Source: CAWAND01 sp963797485
Lineage (GTDB): Bacteria > Chloroflexota > Anaerolineae > Anaerolineales > E44-bin32
Reading direction: 5' to 3'
Assembly (NCBI GenBank): GCA_963797485.1
Contig: CAWCPF010000002.1
Location: 186,001-250,000 of the forward strand
DNA length: 64,000 nucleotides
Under the pieces are notes generated by a model. That model made no database searches and was not told where the DNA came from. It saw nothing but the letters and a program-made list of their open reading frames with translations. Shown in pieces: positions 36,928-46,426 of the stretch; positions within the stretch are counted from its first letter, which is position 1, and every line of letters starts with the position of its first letter. Position numbers and translations under genes: made by a program.

Positions 36928-38631
36928 ATGGTCCATGCAGAGGCGGCCAGGATGCTCGCTCGGGTGACGAAGACGGCCCAACAACACAGGTTGGCGGCGC
37001 TCCAGCTGGGGCTGCTGGGGGCAACGGCATTGGGGCTGAGGCTGATCGGCCTGGGCTATTCGGATTTCCAGGGCGATGAGATCAGCGCCTTGTGCGTGCC
37101 CTCGGGCTTCAAATCGCTGGCTCACTTCCTGGTCTTTCTCCTGGGGCAGCGCAAGGGGCCGGTCCAGTACCTGGTCACCTGCGCCACGGACTTGATCGAC
37201 CCGGCTTTCTCCAGCCAGCTTCTCGCCCGGCTGCCGTTCGCCGCCGCCAGTCTGCTGGCCGTGGTCTGCTTCTTCGTCCTGGCCTGGCGGCTGTTTGATT
37301 TCACAACGGGGGTTTACGCGGCTCTGCTCCTGGCCACCCACGGGCTGTTTGTGGCCTTCGGGCGAATCGTCCAGTACCAGTCGCTTGTGGTGCTGGGGGT
37401 TACGGCCAGCCTGATGGCGATGACCCTGGCGTTGAAGGCGCCGCGCTGGCGCGTGGCCGGTCTGTACCTGGCTTTCACCGCCGCGGCGGCCGGCATCCTG
37501 GCGCACTTCGACGCCGTCTTCGTCCTGCCTCCCCTGGGCGTGTTGACCTACAGTTGGTGGAAAATGGCCAGGCGGCAACCCGACTTCAACCGCCTTCGCT
37601 TTCATCTGGTGGCCGCCTTGGGTCTGTTCCTGCTGCTCATCCTGGGTTTCTACGTGGAATATGTCATTCGCCTGAGGCCCAGCTTGCTGAATTACTGGGG
37701 CAGCCGGTTTGCCGGTCCAACTACCAACACGCTGCGTATGCTCGAGTTCTACCTGCCTTCCCCTGTGGTCTGGCTCACCCTGGCGCTCGGTTGTTACGGG
37801 CTGTTCCAGATCCGCCGGAACCTTGCCGGCCAGGCGCTCCTGGCATGGCTGCTCCCGCCGCTGGCATTTATGGAACTGATCTTCAAGGATTCACGCACTC
37901 ATGCCTACACTTACGTGCTGCCAGCCTTGCTTGTCGCCGGGTTGGGGGTCAAGGGGGTCATCGAGTGGGCGGAACGGCGCGCCGGACCCCGCGGTCGCCT
38001 GGCGGCGAACGTGGGTGGGTTGGTCGTGGTCTTGCTGGCCGCATACGGGAGTTTTGCCGTGCTGATCGACCACCACCCCGAGTATCCGTGGCAGCCCAAG
38101 CGCGTGTTGGGCGTCGAGATGAGCGGAGGCAACCTGACCGGCACTTTCGGGTTCCCATACGCCCGGGGATGGCGGCAGATTGGCGCCTGGTTTGATTCCC
38201 TCGGGGAGCAACCCGTGACGGTCGTCACCAACGAGAAACCGGAAATCGCCGGCTTCTACCTGCCCCCCATCGACCCTATCCGGTACTCCAGCCTGGATGC
38301 ACCCGAAGCCCCGCCTCAAGAGGTGGCGGTCTACGTCCTGCAGGTGGAGGGGCCGCAGAGCTGGTTCGACCGTCTTTGGGGGTGGCCGTTGAAAAGGTGG
38401 ATCACCGAGATCGCACCGATCAAGGTCTTTGTTGATGACCAGGGCCAACCGACAGCCTGGGTCTGGCTCTTGAACTCGGGATCAGATCACAAGCCTTTTT
38501 TATGCAACCCCATAGGTCTCCGTACCAGCCGGCCGGCTGCATGCGTCGCGCATCTGGGACCGTCGAGGCGTTTCCATGGTGAACGTTGGATGGCTGGGCA
38601 GCCTGCGCCGGAACAAGATTGCGGGTGTTGA
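36928..38631 (+). CDS. GT39-type membrane glycosyltransferase A
   Basis: About 567 residues with roughly ten membrane helices. GLGYSDFQGDEISALC near the N-terminus holds the acidic pair expected for catalysis in PMT/ArnT-like (GT39/GT-C) enzymes, which use a polyprenyl-phosphate sugar donor on the outer membrane face. FYVEYVIRLRPSLLNYW and VVTNEKPEIAGFYLP are shared with the two paralogues downstream. The last 45 residues (after PTAWVWLLN) do not match them and overlap gene B, so the true end may be near 38480 with an indel. First gene after the island. Confidence 0.85.
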   Translation: MVHAEAARMLARVTKTAQQHRLAALQLGLLGATALGLRLIGLGYSDFQGDEISALCVPSGFKSLAHFLVFLLGQRKGPVQYLVTCATDLIDPAFSSQLLARLPFAAASLLAVVCFFVLAWRLFDFTTGVYAALLLATHGLFVAFGRIVQYQSLVVLGVTASLMAMTLALKAPRWRVAGLYLAFTAAAAGILAHFDAVFVLPPLGVLTYSWWKMARRQPDFNRLRFHLVAALGLFLLLILGFYVEYVIRLRPSLLNYWGSRFAGPTTNTLRMLEFYLPSPVVWLTLALGCYGLFQIRRNLAGQALLAWLLPPLAFMELIFKDSRTHAYTYVLPALLVAGLGVKGVIEWAERRAGPRGRLAANVGGLVVVLLAAYGSFAVLIDHHPEYPWQPKRVLGVEMSGGNLTGTFGFPYARGWRQIGAWFDSLGEQPVTVVTNEKPEIAGFYLPPIDPIRYSSLDAPEAPPQEVAVYVLQVEGPQSWFDRLWGWPLKRWITEIAPIKVFVDDQGQPTAWVWLLNSGSDHKPFLCNPIGLRTSRPAACVAHLGPSRRFHGERWMAGQPAPEQDCGC

Positions 38632-40132
38632 GGTCGCGTTGGTCATTGGGATGGCGGCCGTTCTGAGGTTTGTCCATCTCGGGTACTCCAATTTCCAGGG
38701 CGACGAAATCAGCACCATCTGCCGACTTTCGAATTTCCCAACACTGGTGAAGTTCCTGGGCTACCTTCTGGGACAGCAAAAGGGCCCCGTCGAATACGTC
38801 GTCCCGTGCGCCATCGGCCTAATCGATCCGGCCTTCTCGAGTGAACTGGCGCTGCGTCTGCCATCGGCGATCGCCAGTCTGGTGTCGGTCGCTTCTTCTT
38901 CATCCTCGCCCAGCGTCTGTTCAACCGGCAAACCGCCATCTACGCGGGCCTTGTTGGTGGCGACCAACGGGATGTTCGTCGGCCAGGCACGTTTCGCGCA
39001 GTACCAGGCCTTCGTCCAACTCGGGGTTACGGCCAGCCTGATGGGGCTGATCCTTTCCGTGCAGGATGTACGTTGGCGAACCGCGGGGCTGTATCTGGCG
39101 GCCTTGGCGGCCGCCGGGGCGTTGCTCGCTCATTTCGATGGCGCCTGGGTTGTGCCTCCGCTCGGGATAATCGCGCTCCAGTGGTGGCGGCGCTGGCGTG
39201 AGGCCCCGATCTTTCCCCGCCTGAGGGCCCATTTGCTCGGGGCCGGCACGTTGTACGCTTTGCTCGTCCTGGGGTTCTACGTCGAATATATCCGCCGGTT
39301 GGGACCGCACCAGCTTGATTACTGGTCCCAGCGCTTCGCGGGCAGCGCCACCAACACGCTGCACTTCTTTCAGTTCTACAATCCTGGCTCGGCCATTTGG
39401 GTATATGCGATGGCCGTCATCCTGGCCATTCCCCGGGTTCGGCCGAACGCCAGCTGGCTCATGGCCCTGGCCTGGTTGGTCCCACCCCTACTCTTCATTG
39501 AGCTGGTGTTCAAGGATTTTCGCGCTTCTGCCTACGATTACATCCTCCCGCTTTGCCTGGTCGCCGGGATCGGGTTGGACTCGCTAGTCGTGTGGGTCAA
39601 GGCAAAATGGCGCCCTGCCTGGAGCTGGGCAGCCCAGGGCATGATCTTGGCTGTGCTTCTGGCGCTTGGTCATGTGACCTTCGAGCTGCTGGTCGACCAC
39701 AACCCGGAATACCCATGGGAGCCCAAGACGATTGCCGGGATGACGGTCCCCGGAGGGAATTTCAATGGCTTCTTCGGGTTGCCCTACAACCGGGATTGGC
39801 GGGCGATCGGAGATTGGTTCGACGGTCTGCCCGGCGACGGCCAGGTGGTGGTCACCAATGAAAAGCTTGCCATCGCCATGTTCTACCTGCCGGACGATGT
39901 GCGCTTCAAATACATCTGGCGCGACGCGCCCGACAGCCTACCGGAAGACCCGGCGCTCTACTTCCTGGTCATCGACCGCCCCCAGAGTTGGATCGACCAG
40001 GTCTGGGGGAGAACGGCCACAGGCTGGCAGGCGTTGTTCACACCGGCTGAGATCTTCTACAGCGAATCGGGCACGCCGGTGGCCTGGGTTTATCGTTTGG
40101 ACCACGCTCAGCTCAGCCAATTGCTCCGGTAA
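38576..40132 (+). CDS. GT39-type membrane glycosyltransferase B
   Basis: 518 residues, a paralogue of A: GYSNFQGDEISTIC, KGPVEYVVPCAIGLIDPAFSSE, FYVEYIRRLGPHQLDYW, VVTNEKLAIAMFYLP and the end AWVYRLDHAQLSQLLR. Between about 38893 and 38948 the frame is displaced and then restored, turning GRFFFILAQRLFNRQTAIYA into a Ser-rich stretch. Two compensating indels explain this. Function as for A; tandem copies suggest different acceptors or sugars. Confidence 0.85.
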   Translation: MVNVGWLGSLRRNKIAGVEVALVIGMAAVLRFVHLGYSNFQGDEISTICRLSNFPTLVKFLGYLLGQQKGPVEYVVPCAIGLIDPAFSSELALRLPSAIASLVSVASSSSSPSVCSTGKPPSTRALLVATNGMFVGQARFAQYQAFVQLGVTASLMGLILSVQDVRWRTAGLYLAALAAAGALLAHFDGAWVVPPLGIIALQWWRRWREAPIFPRLRAHLLGAGTLYALLVLGFYVEYIRRLGPHQLDYWSQRFAGSATNTLHFFQFYNPGSAIWVYAMAVILAIPRVRPNASWLMALAWLVPPLLFIELVFKDFRASAYDYILPLCLVAGIGLDSLVVWVKAKWRPAWSWAAQGMILAVLLALGHVTFELLVDHNPEYPWEPKTIAGMTVPGGNFNGFFGLPYNRDWRAIGDWFDGLPGDGQVVVTNEKLAIAMFYLPDDVRFKYIWRDAPDSLPEDPALYFLVIDRPQSWIDQVWGRTATGWQALFTPAEIFYSESGTPVAWVYRLDHAQLSQLLR

Positions 40133-40254
40133 CCGGGCAGACTAGGCGCCAGTCGAGGGGTTGTTGGACACCTATGAGTTTCTACGCGCAAGCTCGAGCT
40201 TGAGACCAACAGCGGGCGAACAAGATAGCCGACAGCGTTGGGAGGGAATGCGGC

Positions 40255-40398
40255 ATGGGAAGACCGATACCCTTCGAACTGGGGGTCAAGAATCCTGAAC
40301 GCGGCCTCAGATTTCTATGCCCGGGTCTTTGGCTGGAAGGTCGAGAAATGGGGAGGGGACTTCCCTTACTGGCTGATCACGACGGGTGAGAAGGAGAC
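40255..40398 (+). pseudogene. VOC (glyoxalase-like) protein, N-terminal half
   Basis: It starts GRPIPFELGVKNPER and, after a one-base shift, continues SDFYARVFGWKVEKWGGDFPYWLITTGEKETPG, the first half of a vicinal-oxygen-chelate protein. It stops abruptly where a 50-base copy of the GT39 gene C sequence begins. The matching C-terminal half lies at 42760-42905. Confidence 0.75.
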
Positions 40399-40448
40399 TC
40401 CGGCACCCACGCCTACACCTACTTCATGCCATTGCTCATGCTCGGCGG
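40399..40448 (+). repeat. 50-bp direct repeat, copy 1
   Basis: Exact copy of 41542-41591, which encodes SGTHAYTYFMPLLMLGG inside GT39 gene C. Here it is fused to the truncated VOC gene and is out of place. Confidence 0.85.
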
Positions 40449-40576
40449 CAGCGACCCAGACCGTATTCGTGGCTACACCTTCCCTTTTCGAGCCGTACCT
40501 GCTATCTTGCAAGCTGACCGGGAGGGAGAGGCGGCGAGTGGACTGATCTGCATCCAGAAGCGATGCCCCGGGTGCG

Positions 40577-42156
40577 ATGTCATCCTGCTCGAACCTGAAA
40601 CGAATGATCCGTCGTGTTTTCGAATCCATTCGCGCTCGACCTTTGCTCAGCCTCGAACTGGCGGCCTTGCTGGCCGGCGCCCTGATCCTTCGATTCACGG
40701 ACCTGGGCTATTCCAACCTGCAGGGCGATGAGATCAAGGCCCTATGTTCGCCCCGGAGTTTCAAATCGATCGTCGGGTTCCTGGCCTTCCTGCTCGCCCA
40801 GCGCAAGGGCCCGGTCGAGTTCATCGTCACTTGCGCAGTTGGCCTGATCGATCCCGCGTTCTCGAGCGAGCTTTTTCTCAGGTTGCCGTTCGCCGTTGCG
40901 AATCTGCTCTCGCTGGCCTGCCTTTTCGTTGTTGCTTGGCGACTGTTTAGCCGCCCTGCGGCCATCTACAGCACTTTCCTGATAGCGGCCAACGGTGTCT
41001 TCGTAGCCTTTGGCCGTTTCGTTCAATACCAGTCCTTCGTCATGCTGGGCGTCTCTGCAAGCCTGATGGCTCTGATCCTGGCCGTCGAACGGGACCGCTG
41101 GCGCATCCCTGGGCTCTATCTGGGGTTTGCCGCCGCGGCCTGCGGCCTGCTTGCCCATTTCGATGCCGCGTTCGTTCTGCCTCCCATGGCCGTGCTGACG
41201 GCTCATTGGTGGCTCCGGGCACGCCGCCGCCCGGACGCCCGCCGGTTGACTTGGCATCTTGTGGGCGCAGGGGCGCTCTTCTTGATTTTGGTGTTCAGCT
41301 TCTACGTCGAGTACGCACGCCATTTGGGAGCTTTCCAATTCGACTACTGGCAGAAGCGATTCACCGGAGCTGCAACCGACACATTGCGAATAGCACTCTA
41401 CTACGACCCGGCTCCGGTTGTCTGGTTCAGCTTGGCCGTTGCCGGCTTAGGGTGTCTTCGATTCCGTTGGAACCTGGGTTGGCAAACGCTTCTGGCCTGG
41501 CTATACCGCCGCTGCTCTTCATGGAGCTACTCTTACGAGATTCCGGCACCCACGCCTACACCTACTTCATGCCATTGCTCATGCTCGGCGGAATCGGCTT
41601 GGAAGGGACCGTGTTGTGGATCAAACGCAGTTTTGGGGGACGGGCATTTGGCATAGCTCGGGCAATGGTGCTGGCGATGCTGCTCGTCAACCTGTTTGCC
41701 AGCTATTCGCTCTTCGTCGACCACGCGCCCGAGTACCCTTGGCAGCCGAAATCTGTTCTCGGCACGAACATGCCGGGCGGCGGCCCCATGAATACGTTTG
41801 GTTTTCCCTACAACCGAGATTGGCGTGCCATCGGCGCATGGTTCGCCGCCCTGCCGAGCCAGAACAAGATCGTGGTCACCAACGAAAAACCGGTGATCGC
41901 CGCCTTCTACCTCCCCAGCAGTATGCACTACCAGTACGAGTGGAGCGAAACACCCGACCAGTTGCCTAACTCCAGGGGCCTCTATTTCTTGGTGGTCGAA
42001 TACCCTCAGAGCTGGCAGAACCAACTGTGGGGTTGGTCCGTTCCCCAGTGGCGGGACAAACTCACCCCCACACAGTCCTTCTACAATCCCCAAGGGCAAC
42101 CTGTGGCCTGGGTCTACTTCCTGACCAAGGAACAGCGCGCCCAACTCTTCCGCTGA
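40577..42156 (+). CDS. GT39-type membrane glycosyltransferase C (one indel)
   Basis: About 525 residues, the third tandem paralogue: GYSNLQGDEIKALC, KGPVEFIVTCAVGLIDPAFSSE, FYVEYARHLGAFQFDYW, VVTNEKPVIAAFYLP and the end AWVYFLTKEQRAQLFR. The frame breaks near 41500, after LGWQTLLAWL. The segment THAYTYFMPLLMLGG just after the break is duplicated upstream at 40399. ATG 40604 is an alternative start. Confidence 0.85.
41542..41591 (+). repeat. 50-bp direct repeat, copy 2 (native position)
   Basis: Identical to 40399-40448. It lies in frame with gene C and its paralogues have the equivalent sequence, so this is the original copy. Confidence 0.85.
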
Positions 42157-42236
42157 CCATTTTGGCAGGACCTGTCGATTTCTTCCTGTCCCGTTCGTTA
42201 CCCCTTTGAAACTCGATCCCGGCCGGAAGCAAACCG

Positions 42237-42715
42237 ATGGAACCCGTCATCCACCATCAGGTGCGTCTCGCCTGCAGAGCCCAGTCTGCCTTCGAGCACT
42301 TCACCCGTGGCGATCTGCTTGTGAGAATTCCTCACGAATGAGGCCGAAGTCGATCCCGATGTCGGCGGCAAGTACGAGCTGGCCTGGGATCCCGATAACA
42401 AACCTCAGGACAGCACCGTCGGCTGCCGTAGCACCGCCTTGGCCGACGGCGAGTTGGTGGCGTTCGATTGGAAAGGACCGACGGCGTTCGACGCCGTCAT
42501 GAACCACGCCCGGCCCCTGACCCATGTGGTCGTGGCCTATCACCAGCTGGAGGACAGCCCCGCCGCGGCCTGCGACGTAAACCTCATCCATTCAGGCCTG
42601 GCGGCCGGGTCCCGGATGGGCCGATGCCAGAGCTTATTTCGACCATGCCTGGCAGCAGGTGTTCGAAGCGCTGGCCCAGCTGGTGTCCGCCCCCACGTTG
42701 CCTTCTCAACTTTGA
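42237..42715 (+). CDS. AHSA1/SRPBCC-family protein (indels)
   Basis: About 155 residues across frames: EPVIHHQVRLACRAQSAFEHFT, then VGGKYELAWDPDNKPQDSTV, FDWKGPTAFDAVMNHARPLTHVVVAY and a tail WQQVFEALAQLV. This is the START-like lipid or hydrophobic ligand-binding fold of the AHSA1 (Aha1 C-terminal-like) family. One extra A near 42330 and a shift near 42605 break it. The role is unknown. Confidence 0.7.
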
Positions 42716-42759
42716 GCCGCGATCGAGGCGAAAGGAGAACCCATGCTGTACGCGTCTCG

Positions 42760-42905
42760 ATGCCACGTTCATCCAGATCCACGCCCACGGGGGAACCATC
42801 GTCTCACCCAAGCACGCAGTCCCAGATGTCGGCTGGGTCGCCTACTGCCTTGACACGGAAGGCAACCGCTTCGGGATGATGCAGACAGATCCAAGCGTCA
42901 GTTGA
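42760..42905 (+). pseudogene. VOC (glyoxalase-like) protein, C-terminal half
   Basis: It encodes FIQIHAHGGTIVSPKHAVPDVG, then AYCLDTEGNRFGMMQTDPSVS, the usual end of VOC proteins with the metal-ligand region near GNRFGMMQ. No full N-terminal half precedes it, and the complementary half lies at 40255-40398. About 40-50 residues of the middle are missing. Confidence 0.7.
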
Positions 42906-43719
42906 GGTTCCGGGCTGAGGGTTCGGCGGGCATCTGCATCTTCCCCGCTGGCAGAGCCGATCCTGCCTGCCCTACCCCGGCCGAGGCCGGAACAGCTTGT
43001 TTCGGCCGGCGCGCGGCAGTCCTGTCGGGCAGCAAGCCGGATAGCGTTCGATAAAGGGTCAGAAACAGCACGCTTCCACCGGCAAACCAGTACATGCGCT
43101 GAACCCACACGGATGGGCTGTCGGTGCCGCTCCACATGCCATGCGCCAGGGCGCCGACAAAGGCCACGAAGCTCAGGATGTGGATCAGGCGCCACAGCCT
43201 GGGACCGAGCGACTTTCTCATGTAGAAGCTCAGGCTGACAACGATCAGGGCGTAGAAGCCCAACTGGCCCACGCCAACCCACACGGGCTTGTAATTGACG
43301 CTTCCAAACGGCATCATCACCTGGACGAGGCTGTAATCGATGAAGCGATCTCCGGTCAGGATTAGCGCGTGGAACAGGGCGACGGCCAGCCCGAGCAGGC
43401 TGGTGAATTGATGCAGATCGAAGGCCGTAGGCCCTCCCGGCCACAACCGCGCCAGCCGATTGCTGATCATGGCCCCGAAGACCGTAGAAGCCCACAGCAG
43501 GCCGAAGGCCACGAAGGCACTCGAACGGGACAAGTACCAATAGGCCTTGGGCGATTGACCGAAGAGTGAAAGCGCCAGGTTCGGGGCCCAGGTCGGCAGG
43601 ACGCTGACAGCCACGAAGGCGCCAAGCACTACCGAGAGGAAAAGCACCAGCACGGCCCCCATGGGCAGCGCGGCTTCATAGATTTCTCCCCCTTCGTGTC
43701 CCGTGTCATTGCGAGGCAT
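42898..43719 (-). CDS. Ferric reductase-like transmembrane protein
   Basis: 273 residues with about six helices. Likely haem-ligand histidines are in FDLHQFTSLLG, ALFHALIL, RLIHILSF and GALAHGMW, the pattern of ferric reductase-like/MsrQ proteins that carry electrons across the membrane on two b-haems. It has no flavin domain. It overlaps the end of the VOC fragment by 8 bases and is followed upstream by ApbE on the same strand, a recurring pairing in flavin-based electron transfer. Confidence 0.85.
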   Translation of the reverse strand: MPRNDTGHEGGEIYEAALPMGAVLVLFLSVVLGAFVAVSVLPTWAPNLALSLFGQSPKAYWYLSRSSAFVAFGLLWASTVFGAMISNRLARLWPGGPTAFDLHQFTSLLGLAVALFHALILTGDRFIDYSLVQVMMPFGSVNYKPVWVGVGQLGFYALIVVSLSFYMRKSLGPRLWRLIHILSFVAFVGALAHGMWSGTDSPSVWVQRMYWFAGGSVLFLTLYRTLSGLLPDRTAARRPKQAVPASAGVGQAGSALPAGKMQMPAEPSARNLN

Positions 43720-43725
43720 CGTCGG

Positions 43726-44652
43726 TTAGCTCCACAGGTAGTTGTCCAGATTGAGGCTCACGTCCATCTGCCCATCCTCCCGGACCAAGAGACCGGCCAG
43801 GTGAGGCCGCCGATCGAGCCAGGCCAGGCCGGCACGCGCACCCTGGATCAGCACCGCCTTGGCGGCCGCCTCGGCCTCCAAAGCGGATGGCGCCAACACA
43901 GTGGCAGTGAGCACATCCGTCGCCGCCGGGCGCCGGGTCTGGGGATCCAGGATGTGGTGCATTTCAATCCCGTCGCGCTTCCAATGCCGGAAGTCACGGC
44001 CGGAGGTGGCCACACCGCCGTGTTTGAGCGCCAGCATCGCCAGCGGGCGGGTTCCTTTCGGGCGCGGATCGGTGATCGCCACCGGCCATGCCCACCCTCG
44101 GCTGGGCGGCCCGCTGACGGCAATGTCCCCGCCGGCGTCCACCAGCACCGGGCCGTAGTGGCTGAGGCGCTGAGCGGCTCGGTCCGCCGCCCAGCCCTTT
44201 CCCACGCCACCCAAATCGATGTGCACGCCTGAAGGAAGCTCTACCAGCTCTAGATCGAGGTCACAGCGGATGTCCCACCATCCGCCGGCAGCGGAGCCAG
44301 CGACGGCCCCGACCCCAGCAAGCTGCTGTGTCTCCAGGTGCTCGAATGAGCGATCATAGCCGATGGCGAGCATGGCATCCCTGAGCGTCGGATCGACCAG
44401 GCCTTCGGTCGCACGCGCCGCCTCCAGGCTGGCGGCGATGACTTCGCACAACTCGGGGCTGACTCGGACCGGTGATCCCGACTGCTCGTTGAGGCGGTTC
44501 AGTTCGCTGTCCGGACGAAAGCGGCTCATGCACTGCTCCCACGCCTCGAACCAGGATGGGACCTGAAGGAGCGCCTCACGGGCCGGGGTGCGGGGGGCAT
44601 CCAGCACCGCCCGCATCGACGAGCCCATGGCTCGGAAGTCGATTTCTTCCAT
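43726..44652 (-). CDS. ApbE family FAD:protein FMN transferase
   Basis: 308 residues from ATG 44652 (a longer frame to 44925 runs antisense through the next gene). Motifs: FRAMGSSMRAV at the start, HIDLGGVGKGWAADRAAQ (the conserved IDLGGIAKG core), VLVDAGGDIAVSGPP and HHILDPQTRRPA. The Mg-binding Asp/Thr region DVLTATVLAPSALEAEAAAKA is present. ApbE attaches FMN to Thr of FMN-binding domains. No obvious flavinylation target is encoded next to it. Confidence 0.93.
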   Translation of the reverse strand: MEEIDFRAMGSSMRAVLDAPRTPAREALLQVPSWFEAWEQCMSRFRPDSELNRLNEQSGSPVRVSPELCEVIAASLEAARATEGLVDPTLRDAMLAIGYDRSFEHLETQQLAGVGAVAGSAAGGWWDIRCDLDLELVELPSGVHIDLGGVGKGWAADRAAQRLSHYGPVLVDAGGDIAVSGPPSRGWAWPVAITDPRPKGTRPLAMLALKHGGVATSGRDFRHWKRDGIEMHHILDPQTRRPAATDVLTATVLAPSALEAEAAAKAVLIQGARAGLAWLDRRPHLAGLLVREDGQMDVSLNLDNYLWS

Positions 44653-44660
44653 GACGGTTC

Positions 44661-45020
44661 CTAACGCGATGAATGTGTTGAGGCAACCGCGTGCGGACGC
44701 CCGCCGCCACCGCCACCGCCCCCTCCGCCAGGCGGCGGTGCCGACACGTGTCGCAGCACCGGCCCGGGAGCAGGAGCAGGCGCCTCGGCCTGAGCCGCCA
44801 CCTGGATGTCGGTCAGGTCCGGTGCTGGGATCAGCGTGGGCAGCGGCGCCAACTCCAACACGATGTCGGTGGGCGGAGAGGTGGTCGGCGTTGGCTCCGG
44901 GTTGTCCAGGGTCAGCTTGGTCCAACCGACGAGCGTCGAGGCCAGCGCGCCGACTGTCAGAAAAGTCTTGGTGGCCGTCAACGTGCCCTTGCCACCGGGT
45001 TTGCGGTTTGGTCCACTCAT
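44661..45020 (-). CDS. Small membrane-anchored Pro/Gly-rich protein
   Basis: 119 residues. One membrane helix at about 20-37 (FLTVGALASTLVGWTKLTL), then a Pro-rich extracytoplasmic stretch and ten consecutive glycines near the C-terminus. It has no known domain. It lies 8 bases before apbE and is probably co-transcribed with it. Its role in the electron-transfer set is unknown. Confidence 0.6.
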   Translation of the reverse strand: MSGPNRKPGGKGTLTATKTFLTVGALASTLVGWTKLTLDNPEPTPTTSPPTDIVLELAPLPTLIPAPDLTDIQVAAQAEAPAPAPGPVLRHVSAPPPGGGGGGGGGGRPHAVASTHSSR

Positions 45021-45075
45021 GATCTATGCCTCTACCTGTAAGGAGCCCTTAAGCTTGCTGATCGGATCACACAGC

Positions 45076-45618
45076 TCAATCATCGTCTTCATGTTCGTGG
45101 TCATCTTCCCCATGCGAGCCGCCGCCTCCCCCACCCGACGAGACGGTATTCGACGCAACGCCGGCGCCGTTGTACAGCAGCACCGCATTGGTGGCATCCA
45201 GGTACATCGTGCCGTGGTCCAGGACGACTTCCCACGCCACCGTGCCCTGGAAATCCACCAGTTCCGGCCAGCGGACCAGCCGGGCGCCGGGCGACAAGTT
45301 GAGCGCCAAACCCACAGCCAGGTCGGCCGAGATGGGATAGGTCTGGCCCGAGCTTTCTTGCGTGGGCGCGGCCTGGGACGCTTCGAGAGTGGCGATCTTC
45401 TGATACGCCTGCTCGAGCTGTTGATTGGCCTGGTCGATCATTTGCTGGTAGGCGGCTTCGCGCTGGTCAATCTGAGCGATCACGGCCGAGTCGACCGAGG
45501 CGGAGGTCGGCGTCACCGTCCCGCTGTCTGCCGAAGCCCGGCCCGCCACCGCCCCAACGACCACCAGAACAAAGGCTGTCACACCCCCGGCAAACACCAA
45601 CGTCCATTTGGCATTCAT
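45076..45618 (-). CDS. Secreted coiled-coil protein with PepSY-like C-terminal domain
   Basis: 180 residues. Signal anchor (WTLVFAGGVTAFVLVVVGAVAG), a coiled coil at about 45-85 (IDQREAAYQQMIDQANQQLEQAYQKI), then a PepSY-like block (LVDFQGTVAWEVVLDHGTMYLDATNAVLLYNG) and a tail rich in Gly, His and Asp/Glu (SHGEDDHEHEDDD). The tail could bind metal. The start is set by GGAGGAGAG 5 bases upstream. It is divergent from the two-component system at 45742, which may control this set. Confidence 0.75.
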   Translation of the reverse strand: MNAKWTLVFAGGVTAFVLVVVGAVAGRASADSGTVTPTSASVDSAVIAQIDQREAAYQQMIDQANQQLEQAYQKIATLEASQAAPTQESSGQTYPISADLAVGLALNLSPGARLVRWPELVDFQGTVAWEVVLDHGTMYLDATNAVLLYNGAGVASNTVSSGGGGGGSHGEDDHEHEDDD

Positions 45619-45741
45619 GTCTACTCTCCTCCAAGGCTGGATACACTCTAATGTCCGCGGCTTGAAAGGCTCTTGGAAGCAGGGCCGGGCTTTCCAATCA
45701 ATTTCCAAGAATGGGCGGATAATGTGGCTGGCAGAGGTCCG

Positions 45742-46426
45742 ATGAAAATTCTGTTGATCGAAGATGACGTCCGACTGACTGCACTGGTAGCCAAAGTGCT
45801 GGCCGATGAGGGCCTATCGGTAGATCGGGTTCACACCGGCGATGAAGGCCTCGACCTGGCCCTGCACGGAGAATACGATGTGGCTGTGATCGACTGGATG
45901 CTGCCGGGCCGGGACGGGCCGGCCATTTGCCGGGCGGTGCGATCCGCCGGACGGCCCATCGCCCTACTGCTGCTTACCGCCAGGGGGCAGATTGAGGATC
46001 GGGTGGCGGGGCTCGACAGCGGCGCGGACGATTACCTGGTTAAACCATTTGCGATGGACGAGCTTCTGGCCCGAAATCCGCGCCCTGGGGAGGCGATTTG
46101 CTCCGGCCGCGCCCGACCCGTGGGAGCTGCGCACGGGGGACCTGGTGCTCGACCTGAAAGCCCATACCGCCCGCCGCGGCCCCAAGGCACTGAATTTGTC
46201 CAAGACCGAATGGGGACTACTTGAGTTTATGCTCCGCCATCCCGGCCAGGCCTTGACCCGCGAACAAATCCTTGACTACGTTTGGTCGTACGATCACGAT
46301 GTCCAGCCATCCCTGGTCGATGTCTATATCTCCTACCTGAGGCGCAAGCTCGATCTCTCCGGCCGGGCCGATCCCATCCACACCGTCCGCGGCGTCGGGT
46401 ATCGGTTGGAGCCGGAAGATGTTTAG
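45742..46426 (+). CDS. OmpR-family response regulator (one indel)
   Basis: About 228 residues. The receiver has KILLIEDDVRLT, phospho-Asp in AVIDWMLPGRDG and Lys in DYLVKPFAMDELL. The frame breaks near 46073, where one extra A turns ARIRALGRRF into ARNPRPGE. The winged-helix domain follows (LNLSKTEWGLLEFMLRHPGQALTREQIL, VDVYISYLRRKLD, TVRGVGYRLEP). It overlaps the kinase start by 8 bases and is divergent from the PepSY/ApbE/ferric reductase set. Confidence 0.92.

Noticed and set aside
42319..42336. TTGTGAGAATTCCTCACG as a third Rex operator
   Set aside because: It departs from the consensus and lies in AHSA1 coding sequence, where one A appears to be an inserted base.
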